64,000 bases of DNA from Clostridiaceae bacterium Marseille-Q3526 (lineage in GTDB: Bacteria > Bacillota > Clostridia > Lachnospirales > Lachnospiraceae), in NCBI GenBank assembly GCA_018223375.1, contig JAGTTS010000003.1, positions 1 to 64,000 on the forward strand, written 5' to 3'. Positions 44,401-52,217 of this stretch are shown one piece after another. Position 1 is the first letter of the stretch. Every line of letters starts with the position of its first letter. A program made the position numbers and the translations under genes. Under the pieces are notes generated by a model. That model saw nothing but the letters and a program-made list of their open reading frames with translations, had not been told where the DNA came from and made no database searches.

Positions 44401-47400
44401 GTTCCTTTCCGTTTTGAGACGACAAACAGCCGGACAGGATCCAGAGAGTATCAGGAGATGCTCTGGCGCACAGGCAGTATTCCCCATTATGTGGAGGGAA
44501 TTCCAGCCGGCCCCTATATCCTGGAAGAACTGAGCGCGCCTCCTGGATTTCTCAGGGCACAGCCAAAAGAGATATGGGTGGAGCATACGCCGGATCTTCA
44601 GAATTTCAGGCTGTATAATGATCATACCAAGACAGCCTTTTATAAATACAGGAAGGACGGGACAAAAAAGCAGCTTCTGCCAGGCGCGGAGTTTACGCTC
44701 TATGAGGCAGAGACAGACGAAAATGGAGCGGTGGTATATGACAAAAATGGAAATCCGGTGCCAGATGATTCAAAGAAAATAGATTCCTGGATCACAGATG
44801 ACGCTACAGATTATACAGATACCATTGATCTGAAGAATTATCCCAACGCAGGAGGAATGAAGGGGCAGACAGGCTTTACCCTGGAGCTTCAGAACATGTA
44901 TGAAACCTACGGCGTAATGGGAAGCGGATTCTCATGGAGCGCAGAACGCAGGGCGCAGCGGGAATCAAAGAATTCACGGGTGTGGATATTAGAAGACGGA
45001 AGCCGCGTGATCACAGGAAAAAACGAGGAGACCAGGGAAGAGACGGTTACGTTTCCACTGTCCATGAGCCTCGAGGAGAGAGCGGGCTTTAAAGCTGCCT
45101 ACGAGGCGCGAAAAGAAGGACAGCTGGCTTTGAAATGGGTGATTTCCAGGAGAGCGTCTGTGGAGAAAATAGAGAGTCTGGATGTGTCTCTGGAGGGAGG
45201 AAAACCGCAGAAATATCCGGAAGCTGCGAAGCTGTTCCTGCGGGTAGCGGAAACAGGGAAAACGGTTCTTGCGGATATCAGATATAACGGAAGCAGCTTT
45301 GAATATCATTATAAATTTGATTACTGCGCTCTTCCTCATGTGGGACCGTATGCAAATGCCTGGCTGTCAGAGGACGGCGGCAGGAGAATCGACTATCTTC
45401 CGTCTGGAACCGCCTATGTGCTGGAAGAGACAAAAGCGCCGGAAGGCTTTATAAAGGCGGATCCAATTCTTGTGAAGGTGGGAGAAGAACATGAAATTCA
45501 GCAGCATGAGATTTTCAATGAGAAAAATGCGCTGGCAGTTTCCAAACGCTCCTCTGTCACTGGGAAAGAGCTGGCAGGCGCAGAACTTGTCCTCTACAAG
45601 GCAGATGAACATGGAATGCTGAATCAGACAGAGTCCTATCTGATTGATTCCTGGATTTCAGGAACAGATGGAGTATATACGGAGAAGGATTTCATAAACG
45701 GACTGATTCCAGAGGGCTTTGCCGAGGGAGACTTGAAGCCTCACACTCTGCTTCACCTGTCAGAAGGATACTACTACCTGACGGAACAGAAAGCTCCCGC
45801 CTACTACCAGGCGGCTGTTCCTGTAAAATTTTACTACAGTGGAACGAAGAACGAAACAGTACAGATAGAGACGATGTTCAATAAGCCTATAAAAGGGGAA
45901 CTGATAGTACATAAAACAGATCAGAAAGAAAATTCTCTGCTGGGCGTTGTCTTTGAACTGTCCGCTTATGACGAAAAAGGCCGGATGGTATCTGGATTTC
46001 CGAGGAAGGTGTCAGATATCAACGGAACCGTTCATGTCATGGAACTGCCTGTGGGAAGGATTGACAGGGAAAATGGAAACATTGAACCGTATCAATACAG
46101 GCTGAAAGAGATTCTCCCTCCAGAAGGATTTGCCGCTAATCCGCAGATTTATACCTTTACCTTCGAAAATGGAGAAGGCGGTTACTGTGAGGATGGAACG
46201 CTCCATACTGTGATTCATGAACAGAACGTGAAAAATGACGTTACGAAAATTTATCTGGAAAAGAGAGAACTGGAAGGACTGGGAGATTCCGGAACAGAAG
46301 GAATATTTGTGGAGGGAGCCTGCATGGCAGTCTACCGGATTTCTGAGATAAACGATAAGGGGGAGTATACTTACACAGAAGAAGATTTGGTAACAGAGTG
46401 GATTACTTCATCAGAGGAGAAGAGACACCTGATTACAGGGCTGACAGCAGGATGCAGTTATGTTCTGGCAGAGAAGAAAGCTCCGGAAGGATATGCGCTG
46501 ATGGAACCGGTTCTCTTTACCTTAAAGGAAGACGGAAGGGGAATATCTTCCATTTCCAACAGTCTTTCTGCTGTCCGGGTACATTACAGAAAAGAGACAG
46601 CCGAAAATTCAGACAGCGATTCCATTGACAGCATCGCGTTCAGGGGAAGAACAGCTGTCAGAACAGAGCTTACGGTTTTCGATGAAGAAGGAAGGGATAT
46701 TCTGACCATAGCGGAGACTGGGGGATCGCACCAGCTGAGCCGAAAGGACGGATTGAAGGAAAACGAGCTGTATACCTTTGAGGAGCGTACCTTTTACTCA
46801 GATGGAAAGAGCTGCATTTCGAGAAGAATTACAAAGAGGGTTCATTTTGATGAAGATGGTTTCTTTGTATTTCAAGGAAGAAGAGCCGTGGGAACGAGAA
46901 TTGCAGTGACCGATCAGGATGGAGTATCTATCACAGAGTTTGAACCTCTGCCAGAACAGATGGAAACTGTGATTCAAAATAGGGTAAATCCTGAAAATCC
47001 TCAAATAATTCTCAAAAATAAGGGGGCGCAGGCTGGAGCTCCCATAAAAAGAGGGCAGCCGGCAGAAGGAATTATTACCTGGCATAACACGTCTCGCAAA
47101 GCGCAGGATATTGTAATCAGGGCTGAAATTTCTGATAATTTAGAAGTTTTTGACGCCGGAGAAGGGACAGAGGAGAGTGGAAATGGAGGAAAAAGGAATC
47201 TTGTCTGGAAGATCAGACAGGCGGCTCCTCTGAGTCAGGGAAGCGTAAAATTTATAGCAGAGACGGTTTCAGGAGAATCGGCAGAGATTGCTGCAGAACT
47301 GGAACTGGGGAAAGAAAAACAATTAAAAGGCAGAAAGACGGTTCCTGTTTTGCAGGAACACTGTCTCACGGTTTACAATGGACTGACAGGTTCAGCCGCT

Positions 47401-49788
47401 GAACAGACAGAAAAAGAAACCTCTCTTTTTACCGTCCAACTGTGGAATCAAAAGGGAGATGAGCTGGCAGGAACTTATTCTTATACAGGCAGCAGAGAAG
47501 GAACGCTGAAAAGCGGAGATACGATCGAGCTGGCTGGGAATGAATTCGTCACAATTGATCCTGTTCTGAAAGGATGTACCTATCAGGTGAGCCGGAAGGA
47601 GAATGGCGTAAAAACGGAGTCTCATGAGACCGAGGGCGTGATTTCTGAGGACGGAACGGCGGCATGGTTTACCAGAAATACAGAAGATACGTCAGAGAGA
47701 GCTGTCTTTTCAAAGGGAGAAACCTACCTGATTACAGAAACTACCATTTATTCAGGTGATCAAACAGAGGTCAGCAGCTGCCTATCTTTTACGCTGAACG
47801 ATCAGGCGGATATTTCGGTTGTGGGGGGATATGATAAACAGACAGAGCTGGAGGTTCAGAAAACCGATCTGCTTACAGGAAAAGCGGTAGAGGGCGCAGT
47901 TTTGCAGCTGTATCGTCTGGAGAAGGGAGAAGAGATTCTGGAGTGCCAGTGGACGTCTGGAGAAGATGCATTTTCAGCAGAGGGACTGCTTCCTGGCCGC
48001 ACATATCGTCTGAAAGAGAAAGAAGCTCCGAAGGGATATGGTTATGCCATGGATATCACGTTTACGCTGAATCCGTCCGGTGCGCCGGAGATTCTCCGTA
48101 TGGAGGATCGTCAGACTCAGATTGTCATATCAAAAAAGGATATTACTAACCAGGAGGAACTGCCGGGAGCGCATTTGCAGGTGCTTGACAGGAACGGAAT
48201 TGTACAGGAGGAGTGGATTTCAGAACGGACTCCCCACAAAATACAGGGAAAGCTGACTGCCGGAGAAACCTATATTTTGAGAGAGACCATACCGGCTGAC
48301 GGCTATGCCCTGGCAAAGGATATTACGTTTACAGTGAATAAAGATGGAAGTGTGAACTATGTGGAAATGAGGGATGATACGACAAAAGTCAGAATTTATA
48401 AAAACGTATATCAGGGATTGGACAAAGAAATACAGAAGGCGTTGTCTTCTGATGCAAAGGAGATGCCAGTGAAGGGAGCTATCCTGCAGATTTTAAACGA
48501 GGACAAAACGCCGGCTTTGTTTGAAGGAAGGGAGATGATTTTTATAACAGGAGAAACCTTTGCGTTTCTGGAGCGTAAGCTGACCGCAGGAAAGACTTAC
48601 TGGCTTCATGAGGTAAAACCGGCGCCTGGATACGGCTATGCGGAGGACGTAAAATTTACGGTCAGCACAGATGGAGCAATCGATATTGTAGTAATGGAAG
48701 ACAAACCTACAAAAGCTGTCATTTCGAAAAAAGATATAACAGGAGAAGAGGAGATTTCAGGCTGTGAGATGAGACTGGCAACAGAAGATGGGAAGGAGAT
48801 TGAACGGTGGATTTCAGGAACGAAGCCCCATGAGATTACAGGAAAACTGGAGGCAGATCGAACATACATTTTGACGGAGATAAAACCGGCTCCTGGTTAT
48901 TCTTATGCAGAGGAGATAAAATTTACGGTCAGCCATGATGGAAGCGTCAACCGGGTAGAGATGCGGGATGATGTGACAAAAACAGAGATTTTAAAAATTG
49001 ACGGCAGCAGTAAGAGGCCTCTTGCGGGAGCTGAACTGGAAATCCTGGATGAAAAAGGAAACAGCATCGAGCGGTGGATTTCAGAAGGAGAGCCCCATAA
49101 GCTGTATCAGAAACTGGAGGCAGGAAAAACGTATATTCTCCATGAACGAAAGGCGCCAGCCGGTTATGCGCTTATGGAGGACCAGAAATTTACGGTCAGC
49201 CGTCTGGGAGAGACCACAACAGTGACAGCTGAAAACAGGAAAAAGAGAGGAGGCGGAGGAAACGATTTTGTGATCAGAATAAAAAAGACAGACGAAGCCG
49301 GAATGCCTCTTTCAGGCGCAGCTTTCACTGTGACAGATGAAAATGGGAAAGAGCTTGCTTTGGAAACAGAGGCAGATGGCACAGAATTTAAACTTCTGCT
49401 TGAGAAGCCTCAGACAGTCATTGTCAGGGAGACGGCAGCGCCGGACGGATATGAAGCTCTAAATAAATCATACAAAATCCGAATTCCGGCCAAAGGAGAT
49501 GCAGAGCTTCTCGGAGGGGACCATATGTTTTGCCAGGATGCAGAAAACAGCTATGTATTTATCGCGGTAAATCAGAAGAAGGAAAAGATGAAAGGAAAGA
49601 TTACGGTATCCTATGACGAAACATTATATGGAAACGGCACGTTAAGCATACGGGGCCAGGGGACGGAAATTCTCCCTGCCAAAACAGGAGATGATTTTCC
49701 AGTGAAGCTTTTAGAGGCGCTGTTTGCAGGCTCAGCAGCAGGACTTTTGATTTTATGCAGCCGCAGAAAACGGAGGAAGGACTCTTAA
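35464..49788 (+). CDS. Giant SpaA/Cna-B surface adhesin, sortase-anchored
   Basis: About 4774 residues. GTG 35464 is preferred (GAGGGG 7-9 bases upstream; no better start nearby). A long basic n-region and a hydrophobic core (VSFVLSIVLMWMV) form the signal peptide. Then LYCIDKGGLAIWG with Cys65 suggests an N-terminal thioester-type adhesin domain. A Glu-rich stretch lies at about 665-720. Many SpaA/Cna-B domains follow, recognised by V-x-K-x-D starts and YxLxExxAPxGY ends; the last six are in tandem. The C-terminus has PAKTGDD (LPAKTG 4737-4742), a membrane span and RRKRRKDS. Self-forming isopeptide bonds are expected for Cna-B folds. A class B sortase gene follows 10 bases downstream. Confidence 0.88.
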   Translation: MEKFSRYCFRGKGRRAVSFVLSIVLMWMVCLPYLPPLQFQAAENRNVVTLTSAHGEFGGEHKLYCIDKGGLAIWGIADDGDQYEMHSPSTMRIPLSQREQEYIFWGILTLQASMGVTEAVSAVKNIKVNAAAQGKTPITSLVTEEDLKALIYRADVRAKYPWMEEAAADTEGYLKMAGLIAEGGGVSQSGQKIPDFLSGCTSEEAAYPVSADDSTIHFAEDGSDARFIAEVPLLFSGGSGLSYTETPPDGWICTKTDKEISFYNPSPNPPRLLVKFAVEGTGYASAESAYRSEGELFEDCLQLWECIQCSGRHTGGTPPNSPTEIHQRMVWLDLKMAQSGLFASVGGTAVSEEAEGSVVFHVFRHAEDFTSAYNVQLFKFDHETGQPLENARFVLYERFDDKGEVNTERDGPAHIYKGGSPYASYHKDNPVIWDNFRRVGTVVTDENGYGQKRITHGYHYDKTFCNGHPAPVFLFVPEPEEDEETGEILNSSEIEQAKAVNQLTAKKWMDTAEDCEKQASGAFEGVHFHWYMEGVDREEIEEISDSGGEEGTTPSAGNTQEAPPEEAYDKSGCHQDMEETYHRFIALRYSYAFSEFQARDGYIRHDLHPDDLPIEIITTDSSENGANAVFSGEYSKKEQLEGEEKAELSARPRDLVQAPFLKATESGAEEETEEEKDETEEEGESQTEEEEEEPEEEPETEEDRWEAEEETEEIEEEKATPSVPELQWTRTGFSFRMPEMRTGETASDSLFPPAYEEGLLSGSKGEEIKPEPNDRYSHCSGADGEKEAWRVYDHRTEMEFHINKKDLDLSAGESEEYSAYGEAQGDGTLEGAVYGLFAAEDIRHPDGKTGVVYRAGNLAAVAVSDQNGDASFLANTEAPGRTYDYKTGTIVNTPDGWAADAPGNLYTEDISYDDYTPDHQYERTYADNEKNNGNCWIGRPLLEGSYYVKELSRSEGYELSVGNKRHPLTNRGQDLQTQTAGKGDGYAVIASPLYAEEQTAEDGPGAGPNELFFSVRSRDTKDQRYDVLLSQLPEGVRFYRKETGIKKTEVSAGTGTYEKVFLKNPDGSPKYIRAEYEGQYPRYNEDGSLMTKEFPVDCGAEQIRQVPVRGLDLDIVQEMMMEPEKGMTEAENQEELLKPASESELLFIKGKTERILRKHGKATPKNKEGGKTSYSDIYRGIFDRGVRKGEPDPGGISGVKPGEPAADTVYGAPVTTLVMDTEKEDGSFLTVGDAVSAVLDYYNSHPYYSYGGIDAAEEKNGQLVFTVYTGISGNPEYFMVLGSDPEKDSLIFKSIPWLPADKTRSPHLIYADYSNNSDYGTFGTYEEYRETQTESSVFASARLISDAEAAADGTLIPKTVLKNEYYKPGELVRDKNGNLIQAFEYQEILKTEIIEVEETVWKEIPAERRQDGTYLFTADASYTDSFGVPHTNQGQDQTIEFKAVLLEKNIILSEDDVKILTEDLMPGFTAGKPMGSASYFIHVKKARARACLDADTMEMQGENSYVVQADLSYPGQEKLYEDQKTRTYPSQVFERPIRQRVKIFKDIYTNPDGTYDNNTYGADETEAEPGFQFKAYLKSNLERLYRDEEGTIVWMDRNGNELPYENMLHSLCPQSAGNGKLNVPKIYTKVLHNVKSTLTSINGNNILADYQDPETADGNAAKQTPFSTSIAPGGAGMIVNAALYSYRGNNENTEKTHQIRKQANKGYTRLLETEDRLVQGENGPVTIQEYNYDKFFDALETVNTDKWDTKAQTYTSWRPLGNQAKRTEYAVNNAKASDGVRQFAVTWYLDDEAAKLLKDNGEKEDAFKNDREQNLSSETVYDEALNAALEKAYHYLKPFFQYDLDQIYAICWDSEEDGGSDGDKTTLEVSQKNGEQSGYYGLSEYLPYGAYVVAEQQPKKRMENRQYKIDCPKEIQIPSVYEAKKAKDQETALSRKYVYQTALSLNEQAEEERFLIRFGEEWDQHASEQREYVIRAHNHTGDFEIYKYGLEPDKLKGTISYDGGSYDYQGFSIGQKPFKPWKDYYYPARQLSGQSRMGEEKYCSYGSVSEQAGTAKKVRFEKKTEAVYKDVKAMQGIQTACEGKYGPMLVPYSVLDPIKGTYEPEAFRGYADQKFRNTFYSARLRIEKLDSETHENLLHDGAVFMIYKAARDKETGKAQFYEKDTLITGSREFLEAMGASDITPIKREKERGEKERQKAEEKRTAPGTQYSGIVKAQTPVCREEDKIVMKDTVGNETGQFAAFSTLHEIEMKKEDTNQEPKEYRLQAAGYLTTPEPLGAGVYVLAEIPPRGYVRTAPIAVEIYSDQVSYYEEGKREQRVLAAVYEDGKNGESEDKKTSEKAGTAQIYVENIPIKLKVEKLKKKGTVTFEIGERIDGSLTEIGGNPALQYAYDDNGVYLGYAYSKGTLERLSALKKVGEQVELVYDGTHFAGYGYVTKDRETNDDKNPYTAGARMTLFDAIELKPSGDTEDFSYEGLEIRRSVNGNVKEMIVKRGYAGKKTELVKEKGHIWKEGTVERPDTEILYYDLDNLSLTWKERIDGKTKLLGWDKSHQKVSVDQIQKDEEGTLFAFKGGKPYLEFSGGDLTKLSYHPVDKVLKGTFATPCRITKTGEWKMGEGTLVYHLDSYGNRDSLVDPQTGMAYVVEPKLNEEGKHTADRILVWPVETAKDKNGMVTARDKITTSRIATVGENREGKKDSAVIEPNNQSDQKLEEWEKPQYSHTETGFVNGTWGSQEESHKEQTVVQNKKGQNMNRESLFDLNNGKLLNFMDPVYDEHGLVLYYQRSDSCYDKGTELYDRNGDFVRYKNSDNLEEYNRGAYALDGHDKLFDGKADAEHQIQDRLYHRLGESYLLENSWISSDKTPNDPFEEELTEGQPDLLKRLPAGTYIVEELEVPSGSGYTKAFPVGVTVEEEETVKSVSIWDDTTKGYFEKIDGQEGSGEETFCFTNRQMEGAELALYPAKKVSDPSEPDGWRLEKISDVPFRFETTNSRTGSREYQEMLWRTGSIPHYVEGIPAGPYILEELSAPPGFLRAQPKEIWVEHTPDLQNFRLYNDHTKTAFYKYRKDGTKKQLLPGAEFTLYEAETDENGAVVYDKNGNPVPDDSKKIDSWITDDATDYTDTIDLKNYPNAGGMKGQTGFTLELQNMYETYGVMGSGFSWSAERRAQRESKNSRVWILEDGSRVITGKNEETREETVTFPLSMSLEERAGFKAAYEARKEGQLALKWVISRRASVEKIESLDVSLEGGKPQKYPEAAKLFLRVAETGKTVLADIRYNGSSFEYHYKFDYCALPHVGPYANAWLSEDGGRRIDYLPSGTAYVLEETKAPEGFIKADPILVKVGEEHEIQQHEIFNEKNALAVSKRSSVTGKELAGAELVLYKADEHGMLNQTESYLIDSWISGTDGVYTEKDFINGLIPEGFAEGDLKPHTLLHLSEGYYYLTEQKAPAYYQAAVPVKFYYSGTKNETVQIETMFNKPIKGELIVHKTDQKENSLLGVVFELSAYDEKGRMVSGFPRKVSDINGTVHVMELPVGRIDRENGNIEPYQYRLKEILPPEGFAANPQIYTFTFENGEGGYCEDGTLHTVIHEQNVKNDVTKIYLEKRELEGLGDSGTEGIFVEGACMAVYRISEINDKGEYTYTEEDLVTEWITSSEEKRHLITGLTAGCSYVLAEKKAPEGYALMEPVLFTLKEDGRGISSISNSLSAVRVHYRKETAENSDSDSIDSIAFRGRTAVRTELTVFDEEGRDILTIAETGGSHQLSRKDGLKENELYTFEERTFYSDGKSCISRRITKRVHFDEDGFFVFQGRRAVGTRIAVTDQDGVSITEFEPLPEQMETVIQNRVNPENPQIILKNKGAQAGAPIKRGQPAEGIITWHNTSRKAQDIVIRAEISDNLEVFDAGEGTEESGNGGKRNLVWKIRQAAPLSQGSVKFIAETVSGESAEIAAELELGKEKQLKGRKTVPVLQEHCLTVYNGLTGSAAEQTEKETSLFTVQLWNQKGDELAGTYSYTGSREGTLKSGDTIELAGNEFVTIDPVLKGCTYQVSRKENGVKTESHETEGVISEDGTAAWFTRNTEDTSERAVFSKGETYLITETTIYSGDQTEVSSCLSFTLNDQADISVVGGYDKQTELEVQKTDLLTGKAVEGAVLQLYRLEKGEEILECQWTSGEDAFSAEGLLPGRTYRLKEKEAPKGYGYAMDITFTLNPSGAPEILRMEDRQTQIVISKKDITNQEELPGAHLQVLDRNGIVQEEWISERTPHKIQGKLTAGETYILRETIPADGYALAKDITFTVNKDGSVNYVEMRDDTTKVRIYKNVYQGLDKEIQKALSSDAKEMPVKGAILQILNEDKTPALFEGREMIFITGETFAFLERKLTAGKTYWLHEVKPAPGYGYAEDVKFTVSTDGAIDIVVMEDKPTKAVISKKDITGEEEISGCEMRLATEDGKEIERWISGTKPHEITGKLEADRTYILTEIKPAPGYSYAEEIKFTVSHDGSVNRVEMRDDVTKTEILKIDGSSKRPLAGAELEILDEKGNSIERWISEGEPHKLYQKLEAGKTYILHERKAPAGYALMEDQKFTVSRLGETTTVTAENRKKRGGGGNDFVIRIKKTDEAGMPLSGAAFTVTDENGKELALETEADGTEFKLLLEKPQTVIVRETAAPDGYEALNKSYKIRIPAKGDAELLGGDHMFCQDAENSYVFIAVNQKKEKMKGKITVSYDETLYGNGTLSIRGQGTEILPAKTGDDFPVKLLEALFAGSAAGLLILCSRRKRRKDS
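47842..49590 (+). repeat. Six tandem Cna-B repeats in the giant adhesin
   Basis: Repeats begin near 47842, 48118, 48385, 48712, 48979 and 49260. Units 2 and 4 are each exactly 89 codons and share VISKKDIT at the start and DGSVN-x-VEMRDD at the end; unit 3 has a 20-residue insertion. Most carry EWIS/RWIS, a TYIL-type strand and a final TFTV or KFTV strand. The glutamate of Y-x-L-x-E is the expected isopeptide-catalysing residue. Confidence 0.8.
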
Positions 49789-49798
49789 AAAGGGATAG

Positions 49799-50494
49799 AT
49801 GAAAGAAAAAAACAGCGGCATTGGAAACAGACTGAAACATATGTGCGCAGCCGCAGCTGCCGCCATACTGCTTGTAGTTATGCTTTTGAGCGCAGCTTTG
49901 CTTGCAGGAAAATACTGCCGTGATCAGAGGGGAAAGGCGGCATACCAGCTTACCAGGAAAATTGCCGGGGTGGAGGAGCGCGAAGACGGGGAGGAACAGG
50001 AAACGGACATTCCGGTCCCTCTTCTAGACGAAACCAGGCTCCTGCAGATGAATCCTGACTATGCGGGATGGATTTATATTCCCGGAACGCCTGTCAGCTA
50101 TCCGGTTGTGTATCCTGAGAATAATAATGAATATCTGGACAGAACCTTTGACGGACAGAAAAATCCATGCGGATGTCTTTTTTTCGAGGCTTCCTATCCT
50201 CCGTTGTCTTCAAAGAATACAGTGATTTACGGACATAATATGAAGTCTGGAGAAATGTTTGGAAGCCTGAAAAAATACAGAGAGGAGGAATTTTTAAAGA
50301 AAAATAAAACAATTTATCTCTGCGTTGAGAAAGAATGGACAGAGTATCAGATTCAGAAGGTCTACCTGGCGGACAGCAGAGATAAAAGCCCCTATGAATC
50401 GGACGGAGGCGCTTTGGGAAAGACGCGGCTGACATTATCTACCTGCCATGGAAGAAAACAAAGACTGATCATCCAGGCAGAGAGGAATGGATGA
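49799..50494 (+). CDS. Class B sortase
   Basis: A 231-residue membrane-anchored transpeptidase with an N-terminal span (AAAAAAILLVVMLLSAALLA). The catalytic residues are His146 (YGHNMKSGEMFG), Cys216 (TLSTCHG) and Arg222 (RLIIQ). The DYAGWIYIPGTPVSYPVV and MFGSLKKY motifs are typical of class B enzymes. It begins 10 bases after the giant adhesin. It is therefore the obvious enzyme to process that protein's unusual KTGD signal and anchor it to peptidoglycan or polymerise it. Confidence 0.93.
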   Translation: MKEKNSGIGNRLKHMCAAAAAAILLVVMLLSAALLAGKYCRDQRGKAAYQLTRKIAGVEEREDGEEQETDIPVPLLDETRLLQMNPDYAGWIYIPGTPVSYPVVYPENNNEYLDRTFDGQKNPCGCLFFEASYPPLSSKNTVIYGHNMKSGEMFGSLKKYREEEFLKKNKTIYLCVEKEWTEYQIQKVYLADSRDKSPYESDGGALGKTRLTLSTCHGRKQRLIIQAERNG

Positions 50495-50553
50495 AAAATA
50501 GAAATACAGGAACAAAGCAGACAAGCCGAGACAAAAATTTTCCTCACCCTGTG

Positions 50554-50582
50554 TTGACATCTTATTTTAAAATTGATACAAT
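50554..50582 (+). promoter_or_regulatory. Consensus promoter of guaB
   Basis: TTGACA (50554-50559) and TACAAT (50577-50582) are spaced by 17 bases, among the best promoters in the window. Confidence 0.8.
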
Positions 50583-50602
50583 AAATTACTATCACAAAGA
50601 TG

Positions 50603-50625
50603 TTATTAATTAAACTTATTAATAA
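50603..50625 (+). promoter_or_regulatory. AT-rich inverted repeat in the guaB leader
   Basis: TTATTAAT (50603-50610) and ATTAATAA (50618-50625) flank a 7-base spacer within the 5' leader of guaB. It may be an operator or just an mRNA hairpin; no known purine regulator site or riboswitch was recognised. Confidence 0.35.
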
Positions 50626-50652
50626 AGCTAATACGAAAGTGAGGAAAAATTA

Positions 50653-52107
50653 ATGGGTACAATTATCGGTGATGGCATTACATTTGATGATGTCCTTCTG
50701 GTGCCGGCCTATTCAGAGGTTATTCCGAATCAGGTTGATCTCAGCACATACCTGACAAAAAAAATTAAGCTCAATATTCCGCTGATGAGTGCGGGCATGG
50801 ATACTGTAACAGAGCACAGGATGGCGATCGCTATGGCAAGACAGGGCGGTATTGGTATCATCCATAAGAACATGTCCATCAAGGAACAGGCAGAAGAGGT
50901 GGACAAGGTAAAGCGTTCTGAAAACGGAGTCATCACAGATCCATTCTATTTATCCCCAGAGCATACATTAAAAGATGCAGATGAACTGATGGGAAAATTC
51001 CGTATTTCTGGTGTTCCGATTACAGAGGGAAGAAAGCTGGTAGGAATCATCACAAACCGCGATCTGAAGTTTGAGGAGGATTATTCCAAGAAGATTAAGG
51101 AGTGTATGACTTCTGAAAATCTGGTTACAGCTAAGGAAGGAACTACAATGCTTGAGGCGAAGAAAATTCTTGCCAAGGCCAGAGTGGAGAAACTTCCGAT
51201 TGTAGATGACGACTTTAATTTAAAGGGTCTGATCACAATTAAGGATATTGAAAAGCAGATTAAATATCCTCTGTCTGCCAAGGACGCCCAGGGAAGACTT
51301 CTGTGCGGAGCCGCAGTAGGCATTACAGCAAATGTGCTGGAGCGTGTGGAAGCCCTTGTGAATGCAAAGGTTGATGTCGTTGTTTTAGATTCTGCCCACG
51401 GTCATTCTGCAAACGTAATTCACTGCGTGAAGATGATCAAGGAAGCCTATCCGGATGTACAGGTGATCGCTGGAAACGTGGCAACTGGAGAGGCGGCAAA
51501 AGCTTTAATTGAGGCTGGAGTTGACGCAGTTAAGGTTGGTATCGGACCTGGCTCTATCTGTACGACACGTGTGGTTGCGGGAATCGGCGTGCCGCAGATT
51601 TCAGCAATTATGGACTGCTATGCAGTGGCAAAGGAATATGGAATTCCTGTTATTGCAGATGGAGGAATCAAATATTCCGGAGATATTACAAAGGCGATTG
51701 CAGCAGGCGGAAGCGTGTGCATGATGGGTTCCCTCTTTGCAGGATGCGACGAGAGCCCGGGAACTTTCGAGCTTTATCAGGGAAGAAAGTATAAGGTATA
51801 CCGCGGCATGGGATCGATTGCAGCCATGGAAAACGGCAGCAAGGATCGCTACTTCCAGACAGATGCCAAAAAGCTGGTTCCTGAGGGAGTGGAAGGCCGT
51901 GTCGCTTATAAGGGAATGGTGGAGGATACAGTATTCCAGCTTCTGGGCGGCCTGCGCGCCGGAATGGGCTACTGCGGAGCTTCCAATATCCCTACTCTTC
52001 AGGAGACAGGAAAATTTGTTAAGATTTCCGCCGCTTCCCTGAAGGAAAGCCATCCGCATGATATTCACATTACAAAAGAGGCGCCCAACTACAGCATTGA
52101 GCAGTAA
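50653..52107 (+). CDS. guaB: IMP dehydrogenase
   Basis: A 484-residue enzyme oxidising IMP to XMP, the first committed step to GMP. The TIM barrel is interrupted by a CBS-domain pair (about 95-205). The catalytic Cys is C303 in GPGSICTTR. The flap and C-terminal GMGSIAAM, RVAYKGMVED and LRAGMGYCGA motifs are present. It has its own consensus promoter and terminator, so it is monocistronic. Confidence 0.97.
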   Translation: MGTIIGDGITFDDVLLVPAYSEVIPNQVDLSTYLTKKIKLNIPLMSAGMDTVTEHRMAIAMARQGGIGIIHKNMSIKEQAEEVDKVKRSENGVITDPFYLSPEHTLKDADELMGKFRISGVPITEGRKLVGIITNRDLKFEEDYSKKIKECMTSENLVTAKEGTTMLEAKKILAKARVEKLPIVDDDFNLKGLITIKDIEKQIKYPLSAKDAQGRLLCGAAVGITANVLERVEALVNAKVDVVVLDSAHGHSANVIHCVKMIKEAYPDVQVIAGNVATGEAAKALIEAGVDAVKVGIGPGSICTTRVVAGIGVPQISAIMDCYAVAKEYGIPVIADGGIKYSGDITKAIAAGGSVCMMGSLFAGCDESPGTFELYQGRKYKVYRGMGSIAAMENGSKDRYFQTDAKKLVPEGVEGRVAYKGMVEDTVFQLLGGLRAGMGYCGASNIPTLQETGKFVKISAASLKESHPHDIHITKEAPNYSIEQ

Positions 52108-52150
52108 AAGAAGGGACTTCTGACATAATAATCGCAGTTTGCAAAATACC

Positions 52151-52181
52151 CAGGTGATGCTTTTTAGCATCACCTGTTTTA
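52151..52181 (+). terminator. guaB terminator
   Basis: CAGGTGATGC (52151-52160) pairs perfectly with GCATCACCTG (52167-52176), followed by TTTTAT. Confidence 0.88.
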
Positions 52182-52217
52182 TCGCGGGAGAAGATGGCGG
52201 AAAGGGAGGGGGATTTT

